A stretch of 64,000 bases of DNA from Methylobacterium sp. W2 (GCF_020662345.1 NZ_VMOA01000006.1:62001-126000); one strand, 5' to 3'. Shown: positions 30,282 to 40,234, counted from the stretch's first letter. Translations and numbers: made by a program. The notes: generated by a model not told the origin, from the letters alone.

Positions 30282-31196
30282 ATGAGCGAAACGATCGCGC
30301 GCGCCGCACCCTCGGCGCCGGTCCCGATTCTGCGCGGGCTTTGCGCCGTGGCCGAGGCCTACGACCTCATCCTGTGCGATGTCTGGGGTGTGCTGCATGA
30401 CGGGACGCGTGCCCATGTGGGGGCGGGCGAGGCGCTGATCCGCTTCCGCGCACTGCCCGAGGCCGGTCGCCGGCGGCGCGTCATCCTCGTCTCCAACGCG
30501 CCCCGCCCCTGGGCTGGCGTTCGGACCATCCTCGATGGCTACGGCGTGCCGCGCGAGGCCTACGACGCCATCCTCACCTCCGGCGACCTGACCCGGCGGC
30601 TGATCGCGGAGCACCCGGGCGAGCGCATCCACCATCTCGGGCCGGAACGCGACGCGACGATCTTCGATGGCCTCGACATCCGCCTCGTGGCGGCCGGGGA
30701 AGCGGATCGCGTAGTCTGCACCGGCCTGTTCGACGACACGACCGAGACGGCGCAGGATTACCGGGAGACGCTAGCCGAATTCCGGGCACGGGACGTGCCG
30801 ATGATCTGCGCCAATCCCGACCTCGTGGTCGAGCGCGAAAAAAAGCTCATCCCCTGCGCCGGCCTGATCGCGCAAGCCTATGCAAAAATCGGCGGCGCGG
30901 TGATCTATGCCGGCAAGCCGTACCGCCCCGTCTACGAGGCGGCGCTCGCCATGGCGGCAGAGCTCGACGGTGGCCCCGCACCGGACGCCGCCCGCGTCCT
31001 TGCCGTCGGCGACGCCCTGCGCACCGATATCGCGGGGGCGGCGGCCTACGGGATCCCGAACCTGCTGGTGGCCCGCGGCATCCATGCGGAAGAACTTGGC
31101 GTTCTTGCCGAACACGAAACGCTCGGCGAGGTGTCCGAATGGTTCGCCCGGCAGGAAGTGCGCCCGGATGCCGTCATCGAGCGGCTGATCTGGTAG
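30282..31196 (+). CDS. HAD-IIA family phosphatase (TIGR01459-like)
   Basis: 304 residues. HAD motif I is ILCDVWGVLHDG (nucleophile Asp in CDVWG), motif II is in VILVSNAPRP, the lysine of motif III is in YAGKPYRPVYE, and motif IV is VLAVGDALRTDIAGA. The cap domain between them carries AYDAILTSGDLTRR, the HAD-IIA layout shared with nucleotide-phosphate and NagD-like phosphatases. The substrate is unknown. Plus strand, with a 117-base gap after the TipF-like gene. Confidence 0.9.
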   Translation: MSETIARAAPSAPVPILRGLCAVAEAYDLILCDVWGVLHDGTRAHVGAGEALIRFRALPEAGRRRRVILVSNAPRPWAGVRTILDGYGVPREAYDAILTSGDLTRRLIAEHPGERIHHLGPERDATIFDGLDIRLVAAGEADRVVCTGLFDDTTETAQDYRETLAEFRARDVPMICANPDLVVEREKKLIPCAGLIAQAYAKIGGAVIYAGKPYRPVYEAALAMAAELDGGPAPDAARVLAVGDALRTDIAGAAAYGIPNLLVARGIHAEELGVLAEHETLGEVSEWFARQEVRPDAVIERLIW

Positions 31197-31238
31197 CGTT
31201 CCCGGATCTCTTCGCCCCCGCGCCGCGAGGCCAGTCGA

Positions 31239-31778
31239 TCAGGAGAACAGGGCGTCGATCTCGTCCTGGGCGGTTGCGGGCCCCTTGATCTGCGGCCCGT
31301 TGAGGAGGAGGAGTTCGGCCCGTACCCGGCGCTCCACCTCGGCCGGGTCGACGCCGCCCTCGTCCTTCGCTTTCACCGCGACGGCAAAACGCGAGAGGCG
31401 GCCTTCGAGCTGGCGCAGGGATTCGCTCACCTTGGCGATCCGCTGGCCGGTGATGTCCTGGAACGTGCAGGCCTCGAAGATGTCGTTCATCCGTGCTTCG
31501 ACGGCGGAACGGTAATTCTTATCGTTGGGCAGGCTGAGAATTTCTTCGGCTGCCGTCATGATGGAGTTCGTCGCCCCCGCCGTCGCCTCGACGACGCTGC
31601 CGAGCTCCACATGCGCCATCGGCAGGCGGTCGCGGGTGAGCTCGTTCGCCCGCAGGGCCGCGATCTCCTTGCGGACATGCGCGATGTAGTCGGCGATCTC
31701 GACCAACTCCCGGATCAGCGACGGTCGCGTCGATGCCGGGTTTGGGCCGGCCGTCCGTGCCTTTTCCGCCATGGCCAT
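31239..31778 (-). CDS. cheZ: CheZ-family phosphatase
   Basis: 179 residues, almost all helical. The core FEACTFQDITGQRIAKVSES contains the CheZ catalytic DxxxQ (Asp and Gln in DITGQ). The C-terminal region ends QDEIDALFS, like the CheY-binding tail of CheZ proteins (and of FliM). ATG 31778 is preceded by GGAG nine bases up. It should dephosphorylate CheY-P. It sits directly downstream of cheY on the same strand (56-base gap), a two-gene module apart from other chemotaxis genes. Confidence 0.85.
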   Translation of the reverse strand: MAMAEKARTAGPNPASTRPSLIRELVEIADYIAHVRKEIAALRANELTRDRLPMAHVELGSVVEATAGATNSIMTAAEEILSLPNDKNYRSAVEARMNDIFEACTFQDITGQRIAKVSESLRQLEGRLSRFAVAVKAKDEGGVDPAEVERRVRAELLLLNGPQIKGPATAQDEIDALFS

Positions 31779-31834
31779 CGCCTGTCGCTCCACGATGCTG
31801 TGAATCGCCGTAGAAAAGAGATCGGGTCTGCGGC

Positions 31835-32218
31835 TTAGGCGCCGCAGACAGCCTCGATCTTGCTCTTCAGCGTCGCCGCATTGAAGGGCTTGACGATGTA
31901 GTTGTTCACGCCGGCCTTCTTGGCCGCGATCACGTTCTCGGTCTTCGATTCGGCGGTGACCATGATGAACGGCGTGGTGCGGAGGGCCTCGTCGGCACGA
32001 ACATGGCGAAGCAGCTCGTAGCCGGTCATCGGCTCCATGTTCCAATCGGAGATTACGAGGCCATATTTGCGGTTCTTCAGCCGGGCGAGGGCGGCGGTCC
32101 CGTCGGAGGCATCGTCGACCTCTTCGAAGCCGAGCTGCTTGAGCAGGTTGCGGATGATGCGGACCATCGTCTGATAATCGTCCACGACGAGGATCGGCAT
32201 GCCGAGATCGAGGGCCAT
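31835..32218 (-). CDS. cheY: CheY-like single-domain response regulator
   Basis: 127 residues, one receiver domain. Seen: the acidic pair in ILVVDDYQTM, phospho-acceptor Asp in LVISDWNMEPMTG, Thr/Ser in FIMVTAES, and the Lys of NNYIVKPFNA. The sequence FEEVDDASDGTAALARL is typical of CheY. It would be phosphorylated by a CheA elsewhere and signal to the flagellar switch. Followed by cheZ, so this pair may be a flagellar-motor or alternative chemotaxis branch. Confidence 0.92.
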   Translation of the reverse strand: MALDLGMPILVVDDYQTMVRIIRNLLKQLGFEEVDDASDGTAALARLKNRKYGLVISDWNMEPMTGYELLRHVRADEALRTTPFIMVTAESKTENVIAAKKAGVNNYIVKPFNAATLKSKIEAVCGA

Positions 32219-32496
32219 GGGTCGGGGTGCTCCGTCGGTGCAGGGCCGGTGCGGCATGCCGCAGACCGGAAAAGTGGCAAAAGAATTGGGGGGAAGCGCC
32301 GCCACGCGCCGCCTCTCGTCCGTGAAAGTACCGCACCCAGCATTGCGAAGCGGTTAACTGCGCAGCCGATCGTGCATCCCCCATCGATCGGGCGGCCGCT
32401 TCCCTTGACCCTCCTCCGGCTTTTCGACAGGTTCCCGCGCGGAACTCCCCACGGTCGCCGCTTCGGCCCCAGCTTCTTCGAGACCGCTTGAACCCG

Positions 32497-33510
32497 ATGG
32501 CGCCAGCCGACGATCCTTCCGCGCGCCCCGAAGCCGGCTCCCCGTTGGGGCGGCCCTTCACGATCTGCCGCGAGGACGAGGCGGTGCCGACGGCCCTTGC
32601 CGGGGCCATCGCGGCGATCGGCAATTTCGATGGCGTTCACCGGGGCCACGGCGCTCTCGTGGAGGCCGTCCGCGAGGAGGCCGACCGCCTTGGCGTGCCG
32701 GCTGTGATGCTGACCTTCGAGCCCCATCCACGCGCCTATTTCGCCCCCGACCTGCCGATGTTCCGGCTGACGGGACCGGCCGCCAAGGAGATCGTCTTCG
32801 CCCGCCTCGGCCTCGACGGCCTGATCGTGCGCCGTTTCGACGCCCTCATGGCGGGGACTACCGCCTCCGGGTTCGTCCACGATCTGCTTGCGCGCGATCT
32901 CGGCCTCACCGGCGTCGTGATTGGCCACGACTTCCATTTCGGGCGCGGACGCGAGGGGACGCCGGAGGTGCTGGCCCGGCTCTGCGCCGAAGCCTCCCTG
33001 GCGTGCCGGATCATTCCCCCCGTCTCCATCGGGGAGGGCGAGGCTCCCGTTTCGTCGAGCGCGATCCGAGAAGCCCTGCGGCAGGGTGACATCGTCCTGG
33101 CGAACCGGCTGCTCGGCTACCGCTGGTTCGTCTGCGGCGAGGTCCGGCACGGCGACAAGCGCGGTCGGACGCTGGGCTATCCCACGGCGAACGTGGCTTT
33201 GCCCGATTGTGCCCTCGCCCACGGCATCTATGCCGTCCGCATCGGATTGCCCGATGGAACGGTGCGGGACGGCGTGGCGAGCTATGGCCGTCGTCCGACC
33301 TTCGACGACGGCGCACCTCTCCTCGAAGTCAACCTGTTCGGCTTCTCGGGCGATCTCTACGGCCGGACCATCGCCGTGGAGTTTCTTGGCTACATCCGTG
33401 GCGAGGAACGCTTCTCCAGTGCCGAGGCCTTGATCGCCAGGATGGATGTGGACGCAGCCGAGGCGCGGACACTCATTGCAGGCGACCGCGTTCCGTCGAT
33501 GATCGGCTGA
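32497..33510 (+). CDS. ribF: Bifunctional riboflavin kinase/FAD synthetase
   Basis: About 337 residues from ATG 32497 (TTG 32488 is an alternative). The N-terminal FAD-synthetase half has IGNFDGVHRGHGAL (nucleotidyl transfer signature) and GHDFHFGRGREGTPEVL, then ISSSAIREAL-type SSSAIREALRQGD. The C-terminal riboflavin kinase half carries GKRGRTLGYPTAN-like KRGRTLGYPTANVAL and the PTFDDG motif. It makes FMN and FAD from riboflavin. The long leader between it and the cheYZ block contains no gene. Confidence 0.96.
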   Translation: MAPADDPSARPEAGSPLGRPFTICREDEAVPTALAGAIAAIGNFDGVHRGHGALVEAVREEADRLGVPAVMLTFEPHPRAYFAPDLPMFRLTGPAAKEIVFARLGLDGLIVRRFDALMAGTTASGFVHDLLARDLGLTGVVIGHDFHFGRGREGTPEVLARLCAEASLACRIIPPVSIGEGEAPVSSSAIREALRQGDIVLANRLLGYRWFVCGEVRHGDKRGRTLGYPTANVALPDCALAHGIYAVRIGLPDGTVRDGVASYGRRPTFDDGAPLLEVNLFGFSGDLYGRTIAVEFLGYIRGEERFSSAEALIARMDVDAAEARTLIAGDRVPSMIG

Positions 33511-33548
33511 CGATCCGAGGCAACGGTCAGGCCGCGTCCTTCGGTGGA

Positions 33549-34364
33549 TCAGCGCTTCGCGGGGTCGACCGAGGCGAGGCGTCGCGCCGCCTGCTGCAGG
33601 GCGTCCTGGCGGCCGGTGCCGCTGAGGGCATAGACCGAGCGGCCCGCCGTCCAGTAGACGGTCTCGCCGTCACCTGGGCTCGTCACCTCTCCGGTGAAGG
33701 CCGCCTCGTTGGTGCCCCGTGCCGCGAACAGAGAGATCTCGCCGAGATCGGGGGCTTCGATTACGACCTCTACGCCGGCACCATGGCGCGCGGGCACGAT
33801 CTGGACGTCGCGCACCGACCAATCCCCCGGAAGGTCCGGCAGGACGATGCCCGTGGCGCTGGAAATGCCGGCCTTGTCGTAGCTCGGCGTGGCGCGCGAG
33901 CCGAGGCGAACGCGGATCTGAGCCACCTCCCTCGCCTGGCGCGCATCGGCGACAAGGGCCGGATCCACCGGCGCGGCGAAGGTATCGGGGACGCCGAACA
34001 CGCCGGTATCCGAATGCGCGATCCAGCCGGCACCCACGAGAAGCACGATCACCGCCGCCCGCTTGAGCCGCTCGCCCACGCGCCGCCAGGCCATGGACCG
34101 GTCGAGGCGGCGGGCCGCCGCGCGGTTGCGCTCCGGTCCCGGTCCCGGCAGTTGCGAGAAGGCTTGGCGCAGGGCGTCCCTGTCATGCATCTCGGCCATC
34201 ACCCGCGCCGCTGCCTCAGGCGTGCGGGCGAGATGGGCTTCCACCTCGAGCCGGCGCATGACGTCGAGTTGGCCATCGACGAAGGCGGCGAGGTCACTGT
34301 CGGTGATCGGGTCGATCATGACGGTCGTATCCAGTTCAACGATCGGAAACGGCGGGGCTTCCAT
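33549..34364 (-). CDS. Anti-sigma factor, membrane-anchored, for the adjacent ECF sigma
   Basis: About 271 residues from ATG 34364 (256 from ATG 34319). The N-terminal cytoplasmic part reads ITDSDLAAFVDGQLDVMRRL and EAHLARTPEAAARV, the anti-sigma domain pattern without a full zinc motif. One transmembrane helix (KRAAVIVLLVGAGWIAHS) follows, then a periplasmic domain rich in strands. It should hold the ECF sigma encoded just upstream until a periplasmic signal is sensed. A perfect hairpin sits right before its start (34373-34395). Confidence 0.8.
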   Translation of the reverse strand: MEAPPFPIVELDTTVMIDPITDSDLAAFVDGQLDVMRRLEVEAHLARTPEAAARVMAEMHDRDALRQAFSQLPGPGPERNRAAARRLDRSMAWRRVGERLKRAAVIVLLVGAGWIAHSDTGVFGVPDTFAAPVDPALVADARQAREVAQIRVRLGSRATPSYDKAGISSATGIVLPDLPGDWSVRDVQIVPARHGAGVEVVIEAPDLGEISLFAARGTNEAAFTGEVTSPGDGETVYWTAGRSVYALSGTGRQDALQQAARRLASVDPAKR

Positions 34365-34372
34365 GCAGTCAT

Positions 34373-34395
34373 GGTACTCGGAGGAACCGAGTACC
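34373..34395. promoter_or_regulatory. Perfect hairpin before the anti-sigma start
   Basis: GGTACTCGG (34373-34381) and CCGAGTACC (34387-34395) form a nine-base exact stem with a five-base loop, eight bases upstream of the proposed anti-sigma ATG and 16 after the sigma stop. There is no T-tract. It could be a processing site or could mask ribosome loading on the anti-sigma message. Confidence 0.55.
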
Positions 34396-34411
34396 CTCGA
34401 ATTCGGTGCGG

Positions 34412-35059
34412 TTACGACCCGCCGATGGCTTTCGACTGGAGCCGGACGTCCTGCCGGGCATCCTGGCCGTTCCAGTCGCTGACGAGGCGCAGGTGCGGTC
34501 GCTCGGGCCGGCCCGTTCCCGACTCCGACGAGATTTCCGAGCGGCTGCGACCGCTTCCGGCCTGGCCTTCCTCGAAGGCGCGAAGGGCGGCGCGACCGCG
34601 ACCGAGGCGGGACATCAGTGTGCCGATGGGAATTCCGAGGACGGCCGCCGCATCGGCATAGGCCATGCCTTCGAGGGTCACGAGGTGGAGCGCGGCGCGC
34701 TGCTCTTCCGGCAGAGTCAGGAAGGCCTGGCGGATCTGGGCGAGACGCACTTGCCCCTCCTGCGCGGGCGGCACGCTCTCGTTGCCCATCTGGACGAGGG
34801 CTTCGGCATGGCGAGCCTCCACCCGCCTGCGGCGCTGGTCGTCGATGAAGACGTTGTGCAACACCGTCATCATCCAGGTCCGCAGGTTGGTGTTCGGCCT
34901 CACGGAGAGGCCGGATTCCAGCGCGCGGACGAGCGTATCGTGGACGAGGTCGTCGGCCTTCAGCGCGTCGCGCGTGAGCGAACGCGCATAGCGTCGCAGC
35001 GGGACCAGGAGGTCGACGATGGTGGAGGCGGAGGCGGTCTGAGTGGGTTCGGCCGTCAT
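34412..35059 (-). CDS. ECF-family RNA polymerase sigma factor
   Basis: 215 residues: sigma region 2 (LRRYARSLTRDALKADDLVH, TNLRTWMMTVLHNVFIDDQR) and region 4 (LTLPEEQRAALHLVTLEGMA, GIPIGTLMSRLGRGRAALR). It lacks sigma regions 1 and 3, as ECF factors do. The 40-residue tail after region 4 is polar. It is followed by its anti-sigma gene and preceded, 48 bases away on the same strand, by the patatin-like gene, so all three could share a transcript. Confidence 0.93.
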   Translation of the reverse strand: MTAEPTQTASASTIVDLLVPLRRYARSLTRDALKADDLVHDTLVRALESGLSVRPNTNLRTWMMTVLHNVFIDDQRRRRVEARHAEALVQMGNESVPPAQEGQVRLAQIRQAFLTLPEEQRAALHLVTLEGMAYADAAAVLGIPIGTLMSRLGRGRAALRAFEEGQAGSGRSRSEISSESGTGRPERPHLRLVSDWNGQDARQDVRLQSKAIGGS

Positions 35060-35107
35060 GGTCAGTTAACGCGCGAGCCCGGCCGGCTAATCCGGCCGGG
35101 CGGCAAC

Positions 35108-36217
35108 CTATTGATAGGTCGCCTTGAGGTTCAGAGTGCAGGTCCGTCCGATGCCCTCGTAATGCTCGGCGAGCCAAGCTTGCGCCGCCGCGCGACCCTT
35201 GTCGCGCAGGCCCTCGAACACGCGGATTCGGGCATCCATCCGCGAGGACGCCTTGTAATCGTCAAGCGCCCCCGTCCCGTCGATGCGGTGGACCAGCATG
35301 CGGTTGTAGTCGTTGCGACCGAGCACACCGTCCTCGATCAGCCCGTCGACGAAATCGATGGCGCGCAGTTCCCGCATCAGGTTGGCGTTGAAGGTAATCT
35401 CGTTGAGTCGGTCCTGGATCTCCTCGCGCGAGCGCGGGGTCTCGCGGCGCTCAACCGGATTGATCTGGACAAGCACCACGTCGCGGGTCCTGGCCCCGTG
35501 GAAGAGCGGGTAGATCGGCGGGTTGCCGAGATAGCCGCCGTCCCAATAGGGCACGCCGTCGATTTCCACCGCCTGGAACACTGTCGGCAGGCAGGCCGAG
35601 GCCATCAGATGATCGATGCTGAGGGAATCCCGCTCGAAGATGGCGAGCTTGCCGGTCCAGACATTGGTGGCCGAGACATAGATCCCGGCGGTCTCCGCCG
35701 CCCGGAGGCGTTCGAAATCCACGTGCTTGGCCAGAGCCTTGCGCAGCGGGTTCACGTTGAGCGGGTTGGAGACGTAAGGGCTGGTCTTGAGCGCCCGCAT
35801 CCAGAAATCCAGAACCGGGTTCTCGTTCCAGAAATCGAAGAGCCGGTCGAACACGCCGCGCTGGGCCGGCCACAGGTCGCCGTCGAGGCTCGCCTCGCGC
35901 CAGAACCGGTCGAGGGCGGCGCGGGCACCCTCCGGCCCTCCAACAATCCAGCCATCGACCATCACGACCGCGTTCATCGCCCCGGCGCTGGCCCCGGTGA
36001 CGGCCTCGAAGGCGAGCCGGCCATCCTCGATCAGGGCATCCAGCACGCCCCAGGTGAAGGCGCCATGGGCGCCGCCGCCCTGCAGGGCCAGCGCCACGGT
36101 CTTCTCGGCATTCGGACCAGCCAAGCTGACGGGCGGGCGCGAGGCGGGGCGCGGCGGGGCCACTTCCATGTCGGTAGAGGGCGAATCGACCGGGGCAGGC
36201 TGGTGGGAATCGAGCAT
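35108..36217 (-). CDS. Patatin-like phospholipase/lipid hydrolase, possible PHB-granule protein
   Basis: 369 residues from ATG 36217, chosen for GGAG six bases upstream. The oxyanion loop LALQGGGAHGAFTWG, the nucleophile elbow VTGASAGAMNAVV (catalytic Ser in GASAG) and the catalytic Asp in YWDGGYLGNPP form the patatin Ser-Asp dyad. It resembles the DUF3734-type patatins that often occur with hydroxybutyrate genes. A CTGC-N3-GCAG site 55 bases upstream is the PhaR-operator pattern, suggesting a role in PHB or lipid turnover. First gene of a probable patatin-sigma-antisigma unit. Confidence 0.88.
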   Translation of the reverse strand: MLDSHQPAPVDSPSTDMEVAPPRPASRPPVSLAGPNAEKTVALALQGGGAHGAFTWGVLDALIEDGRLAFEAVTGASAGAMNAVVMVDGWIVGGPEGARAALDRFWREASLDGDLWPAQRGVFDRLFDFWNENPVLDFWMRALKTSPYVSNPLNVNPLRKALAKHVDFERLRAAETAGIYVSATNVWTGKLAIFERDSLSIDHLMASACLPTVFQAVEIDGVPYWDGGYLGNPPIYPLFHGARTRDVVLVQINPVERRETPRSREEIQDRLNEITFNANLMRELRAIDFVDGLIEDGVLGRNDYNRMLVHRIDGTGALDDYKASSRMDARIRVFEGLRDKGRAAAQAWLAEHYEGIGRTCTLNLKATYQ

Positions 36218-36271
36218 CGTCAGCTCCACGTGGCAGGATTGCACAAGCGCATCGATAAGGTGCGCATGGGC

Positions 36272-36288
36272 ATGCTGCATTGCAGCAT
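36272..36288. promoter_or_regulatory. Candidate PhaR operator
   Basis: ATGCTGCA-T-TGCAGCAT (36272-36288) is a perfect palindrome containing CTGC-ATT-GCAG, the reported PhaR-binding form CTGC-N3/4-GCAG. It lies 55-71 bases before the patatin-like start, a normal operator position. The remaining gap to ispG (36289-36633) holds no gene; the ispG promoter should be there. Confidence 0.6.
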
Positions 36289-36633
36289 CAAAGGTCGCAG
36301 GGCAGCAAACCGGTGACTGCATGGATCGGTTCCGCTTGGCCCGTTCCTGTGGCGGACATGTCGCACTGCGCCAATTCCCTCGACATCGCCCATGAGATAA
36401 GACATGTCAGCCGACGCTGAGCCAACGTGTTGCGCGCGGTCCGTCCTGCCCCGTGGTTCCACCATGCGGTACGCGGGCTTGACGCATGCGGCGCGCCATC
36501 TCAGCTAACCGGCAAGGGTCTCGATCACCGGACCCTTCACCCGATCTTCGCAAAGGATCGGCAGGATTCGATACCAGACGACCATGGCCGGGCGCTCGCT
36601 TCAGGGCAGGCCAAGCCATAAGCAAGGTCAGCG

Positions 36634-37956
36634 ATGGACGCCATGATGGAAGCCACTTCCGCCGATCCGTTCGGCCCCGGCATTTCGATTACCGGCCCGG
36701 AGATCGCCGGTCCGACGCCGCGCCACCGCACGGTGGGGGTCACGGTGGGCGAGGGCGAGGGAGCCGTCACCGTCGGTGGAGGCGCCCCGGTCGTCGTCCA
36801 GTCGATGACCAACACCGACACGGCCGATATCGATGCCACCGTGGCGCAGGTCGCCGCCCTGTCGCGAGCCGGCTCCGAACTCGTGCGCATCACCGTCGAC
36901 CGCGACGAGGCGGCGGCCGCCGTCCCGAAGATTCGCGACCGGCTGGCCCGCATCGGCGTCCACGTGCCGCTCGTGGGCGACTTCCATTATATCGGCCACA
37001 AACTCCTCTCCGATCATCCGGCCTGCGCCGAGGCCCTGGACAAGTACCGGATCAATCCGGGGAATGTCGGCTTCAAGGAGAAGAAGGACACGCAGTTCTC
37101 GACCATCGTCGAGCAGGCGATCCGCTACGGCAAGACCATCCGCATCGGCGCCAATTGGGGCTCGCTGGACGAGGCTCTGCTCACCCACCTGATGGACGAG
37201 AACGCCCGGTCCGCGCGTCCCATCGATGCTCGCGCCGTGATGCGCGAGGCCATGGTGCGATCGGCCCTGTCCTCGGCCCAGCGCGCCGAAGAACTCGGCC
37301 TTCCCAAGAACCGGATCATCCTCTCGGCCAAGGTCTCGGCGGTGCAGGATCTGATTGCGGTCTACCGTGAGGTCGCCCGGCGCTCCGACTACGCGATCCA
37401 TCTCGGTCTCACCGAGGCCGGCATGGGCTCGAAGGGTCTGGTCGCGGCCTCCGCGGCTATCGGCGTGCTGCTCCAGGAAGGCATCGGCGACACGATCCGC
37501 TATTCGCTGACCCCGATGCCCGGCGGAGACCGCACCGTGGAGGTCAAGGCCTCGCAGGAACTCCTGCAGACCATGGGCTTCCGCACCTTCGTGCCGATGG
37601 TCGCCGCCTGTCCCGGTTGCGGCCGCACCACCTCGACCACGTTCCAGGAACTCGCTCGCGACATCCAGAACTGGATCGTCACCTCGATGCCGGAATGGAA
37701 GAAGACCTATCCGGGGGTCGAGGGCCTGAACGTCGCGGTGATGGGCTGCATCGTCAACGGACCCGGCGAATCGAAGCATGCCGATATCGGCATCTCGCTG
37801 CCCGGCACAGGCGAGACCCCCACCGCCCCGGTCTTCATCGACGGCAAGAAGGCGATGACCCTGCGCGGCGCCACACTCGCCAAGGATTTCGAGACGGTGG
37901 TGATCGACTATATCGAGCGCCGTTTCGGCCAGGGCGCCCGCACCGCCGCCGAGTGA
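36634..37956 (+). CDS. ispG: 4-hydroxy-3-methylbut-2-en-1-yl diphosphate synthase
   Basis: 440 residues. Catalyses the penultimate step of the MEP isoprenoid pathway using a [4Fe-4S] cluster. Seen: [20 protein letters not shown] at the N-terminus, [24 protein letters not shown], and the cluster cysteines in [10 protein letters not shown] (near 326-329) and [11 protein letters not shown] (near 372). The early 30 residues are a poorly conserved extension. It appears monocistronic, followed by a strong hairpin terminator. Confidence 0.97.
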   Translation: MDAMMEATSADPFGPGISITGPEIAGPTPRHRTVGVTVGEGEGAVTVGGGAPVVVQSMTNTDTADIDATVAQVAALSRAGSELVRITVDRDEAAAAVPKIRDRLARIGVHVPLVGDFHYIGHKLLSDHPACAEALDKYRINPGNVGFKEKKDTQFSTIVEQAIRYGKTIRIGANWGSLDEALLTHLMDENARSARPIDARAVMREAMVRSALSSAQRAEELGLPKNRIILSAKVSAVQDLIAVYREVARRSDYAIHLGLTEAGMGSKGLVAASAAIGVLLQEGIGDTIRYSLTPMPGGDRTVEVKASQELLQTMGFRTFVPMVAACPGCGRTTSTTFQELARDIQNWIVTSMPEWKKTYPGVEGLNVAVMGCIVNGPGESKHADIGISLPGTGETPTAPVFIDGKKAMTLRGATLAKDFETVVIDYIERRFGQGARTAAE

Positions 37957-37976
37957 GCCCGTCCGTCGTGACGCCC

Positions 37977-38009
37977 GTCGCCCCGCGCTGCTCCGGCACG
38001 CGGGGCGAC
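37977..38009 (+). terminator. Hairpin terminator after ispG
   Basis: GTCGCCCCGCG (37977-37987) and CGCGGGGCGAC (37999-38009) form an exact 11-base stem with an 11-base loop 20 bases after the ispG stop. It lacks a long T-tract. The rest of the gap to kup (38010-38271) holds no gene. Confidence 0.6.
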
Positions 38010-38271
38010 TCCGCTCGCCTCCCCGCAGAAGACTTCCCGGCCATTGCGGGATCGTCGTTCTCGGCGTCACACCCGCATGATACGACTTTGGCATGCTTCG
38101 CGCTGGGAGTTTTCGTGCACCGGTGTCTTGGTGGCCGGCCGCCGGTTCGGCCACGATACGTCGGCGCGAGGCGGGGCAGGGGGGCGCTCGCCCGTCTCCG
38201 TCGCCCGCGTCACAAAATCCGAGCCTCCCCGTTCGATCCCTCTCCCCGTCGCAGAAGCCTGATCGCAGCGC

Positions 38272-40224
38272 ATGACGCAAACCGCCATCCCGAGCGTCCC
38301 CGACGCTCAGCCCGGCCCCGCGGCCCGACCCGAGACCGGGTCCGGCGATCAGGGGGCGGGCAATCACGGGCACGGGAAGACGAGCTTCTGGACGCTGGTC
38401 GTTGGCTCTGTCGGAGTCGTCTACGGCGACATCGGCACTAGCCCGCTCTATGCCTTCCGCGAGGCCCTCGGCCCGGCGAGGGCGGACGGTATCCTGCTGC
38501 CCGAGGAGGTCCTCGGCACAACGTCGCTGATCCTCTGGGCGCTGCTGCTGATCGTCACGATCAAGTACGTCGTCATCCTGCTGCGCATGGACAATAACGG
38601 CGAGGGCGGAATCCTCTCGCTGATGGCGCTCGCTCGCAAGGCGCTCGGCGGTTCGCGCATCGTCTTCATGCTCGGGCTACTCGGCGCCTCCCTGTTCTAC
38701 GGCGACGCCGTCATCACGCCGGCGATCTCCGTGCTCTCGGCGGTGGAGGGCCTGAAACTCGTCACCCCAGCCTTTGAGCATTACGTCCTACCGATTACGG
38801 TGGCGATCATCTTCGCCCTGTTCATGGTGCAGAGCCGGGGCACCAGCAAGGTGGCGGCCTTCTTCGGCCCGATCATGGTGGTCTGGTTTCTGGCTCTGGG
38901 TCTCGCGGCCCTGCCGCACATCGTCTCGCGGCCGGAGGTCTTCCAGGCGTTCAATCCCTGGTACGCGCTGCATTATCTTCTCGGCCACGGCACCGGGGCG
39001 CTGGTGGCGCTGGGCGCAGTCTTCCTCGCGGTAACCGGCGCCGAGGCGCTGTTCGCCGATCTCGGGCATTTCGGGCGCCGGCCGATCCAGGTGGCCTGGC
39101 TCGGCCTCGTGGCCCCGTGCCTGACACTGAACTATCTCGGCCAGACGGCGCTGGTTCTCAACGCACCGGACACGACCGATCCGTTCTACCAGCTCGTCCC
39201 CGAATGGGGACTTCTGCCCATGGTGATCTTGGCGACCATCGCCACCGTCACCGCAAGCCAGGCCGTCATCACCGGGGCGTTCTCCCTGTCGCGCCAGGCA
39301 ATCCAGCTCGGCCTGCTCCCGCGCCTTGAAATCCGACACACCTCGGAATCGCATTCCGGCCAGATCTTCCTGCCGCAGGTGAACATCCTGCTGCTGATTG
39401 GGGTCGTGGTCCTGGCGATCCTGTTCCGATCGTCCTCGGCCCTGGCTTCCGCCTACGGCATCGCCGTGACGGGCACGATGCTGCTGACCGCGAGCATGGG
39501 TTTCATCGTGCTCTGGAAGTCGTGGAAATGGTCGCCGATCGCCGCCGCCGCCGCGATCATGCCGTTCATCGTCATCGAGTTCCTGTTTCTGCTCTCGAAC
39601 ATGCTGAAGGTGTTCGAGGGCGGCTACGTGCCCCTCGTGCTGGCCGGATTCCTGATCGTCGTGATGTGGACCTGGGTGCGGGGCGTGAACATTCTGTTCA
39701 ACAAGACCCGCAAGACCGACGTGCCGCTGCTCGAACTCGTGGGCATGCTGGAGAAGAGCCCGCCCCATCACGTGCGCGGCACGGCGGTGTTCCTCACCAG
39801 CGACCCGTCGATCGCCCCGGCGGCCCTGCTGCACAACCTCAAGCACAACAAGGTGCTGCACGAGAAGAACGTGATTCTCACGGTCGAGACCGTGGACACC
39901 CCTCGCGCCAGCGAGGCGGACCGTATCCGCCTGGAGCCGATCGGCCCCCACTTCTCGAAGATCGTGATGAAGTTCGGCTACATGGAGCAGCCCAACATCC
40001 CGCGGACGCTGACGCTCCTGAAGAAGCAGGGCTTCAAGTTCGACATCATGGCGACGTCGTTCTTCCTGTCGCGCCGCTCGATCCGCCCCGCCGCACATTC
40101 CGGCATGCCGCTCTGGCAGGACCGGATCTTCATCACGCTCGCCAAGAACGCCAACGACGCCACCGACTTCTTCCAGATCCCCACCGGCCGCGTGGTGGAG
40201 GTGGGGACTCAGGTCACGGTCTGA
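38272..40224 (+). CDS. kup: KUP-family low-affinity potassium uptake transporter
   Basis: 650 residues, about 12 transmembrane helices then a cytoplasmic C-terminal domain. Signature pieces: [20 protein letters not shown] in helix 1, [38 protein letters not shown] and YLGQTALVL. It takes up K+, probably by H+ symport. The N-terminal 35 residues before helix 1 are acidic and disordered. It is not followed closely by another plus-strand gene; the SleB-like gene converges on it with a ten-base gap. Confidence 0.97.
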   Translation: MTQTAIPSVPDAQPGPAARPETGSGDQGAGNHGHGKTSFWTLVVGSVGVVYGDIGTSPLYAFREALGPARADGILLPEEVLGTTSLILWALLLIVTIKYVVILLRMDNNGEGGILSLMALARKALGGSRIVFMLGLLGASLFYGDAVITPAISVLSAVEGLKLVTPAFEHYVLPITVAIIFALFMVQSRGTSKVAAFFGPIMVVWFLALGLAALPHIVSRPEVFQAFNPWYALHYLLGHGTGALVALGAVFLAVTGAEALFADLGHFGRRPIQVAWLGLVAPCLTLNYLGQTALVLNAPDTTDPFYQLVPEWGLLPMVILATIATVTASQAVITGAFSLSRQAIQLGLLPRLEIRHTSESHSGQIFLPQVNILLLIGVVVLAILFRSSSALASAYGIAVTGTMLLTASMGFIVLWKSWKWSPIAAAAAIMPFIVIEFLFLLSNMLKVFEGGYVPLVLAGFLIVVMWTWVRGVNILFNKTRKTDVPLLELVGMLEKSPPHHVRGTAVFLTSDPSIAPAALLHNLKHNKVLHEKNVILTVETVDTPRASEADRIRLEPIGPHFSKIVMKFGYMEQPNIPRTLTLLKKQGFKFDIMATSFFLSRRSIRPAAHSGMPLWQDRIFITLAKNANDATDFFQIPTGRVVEVGTQVTV

Positions 40225-40234
40225 GCCGGCCGGG

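Noticed and set aside
28527..30635. A 702-codon frame opposite the TipF-like gene
   Set aside because: Antisense shadow, no ribosome-binding site, spans two real genes on the other strand.
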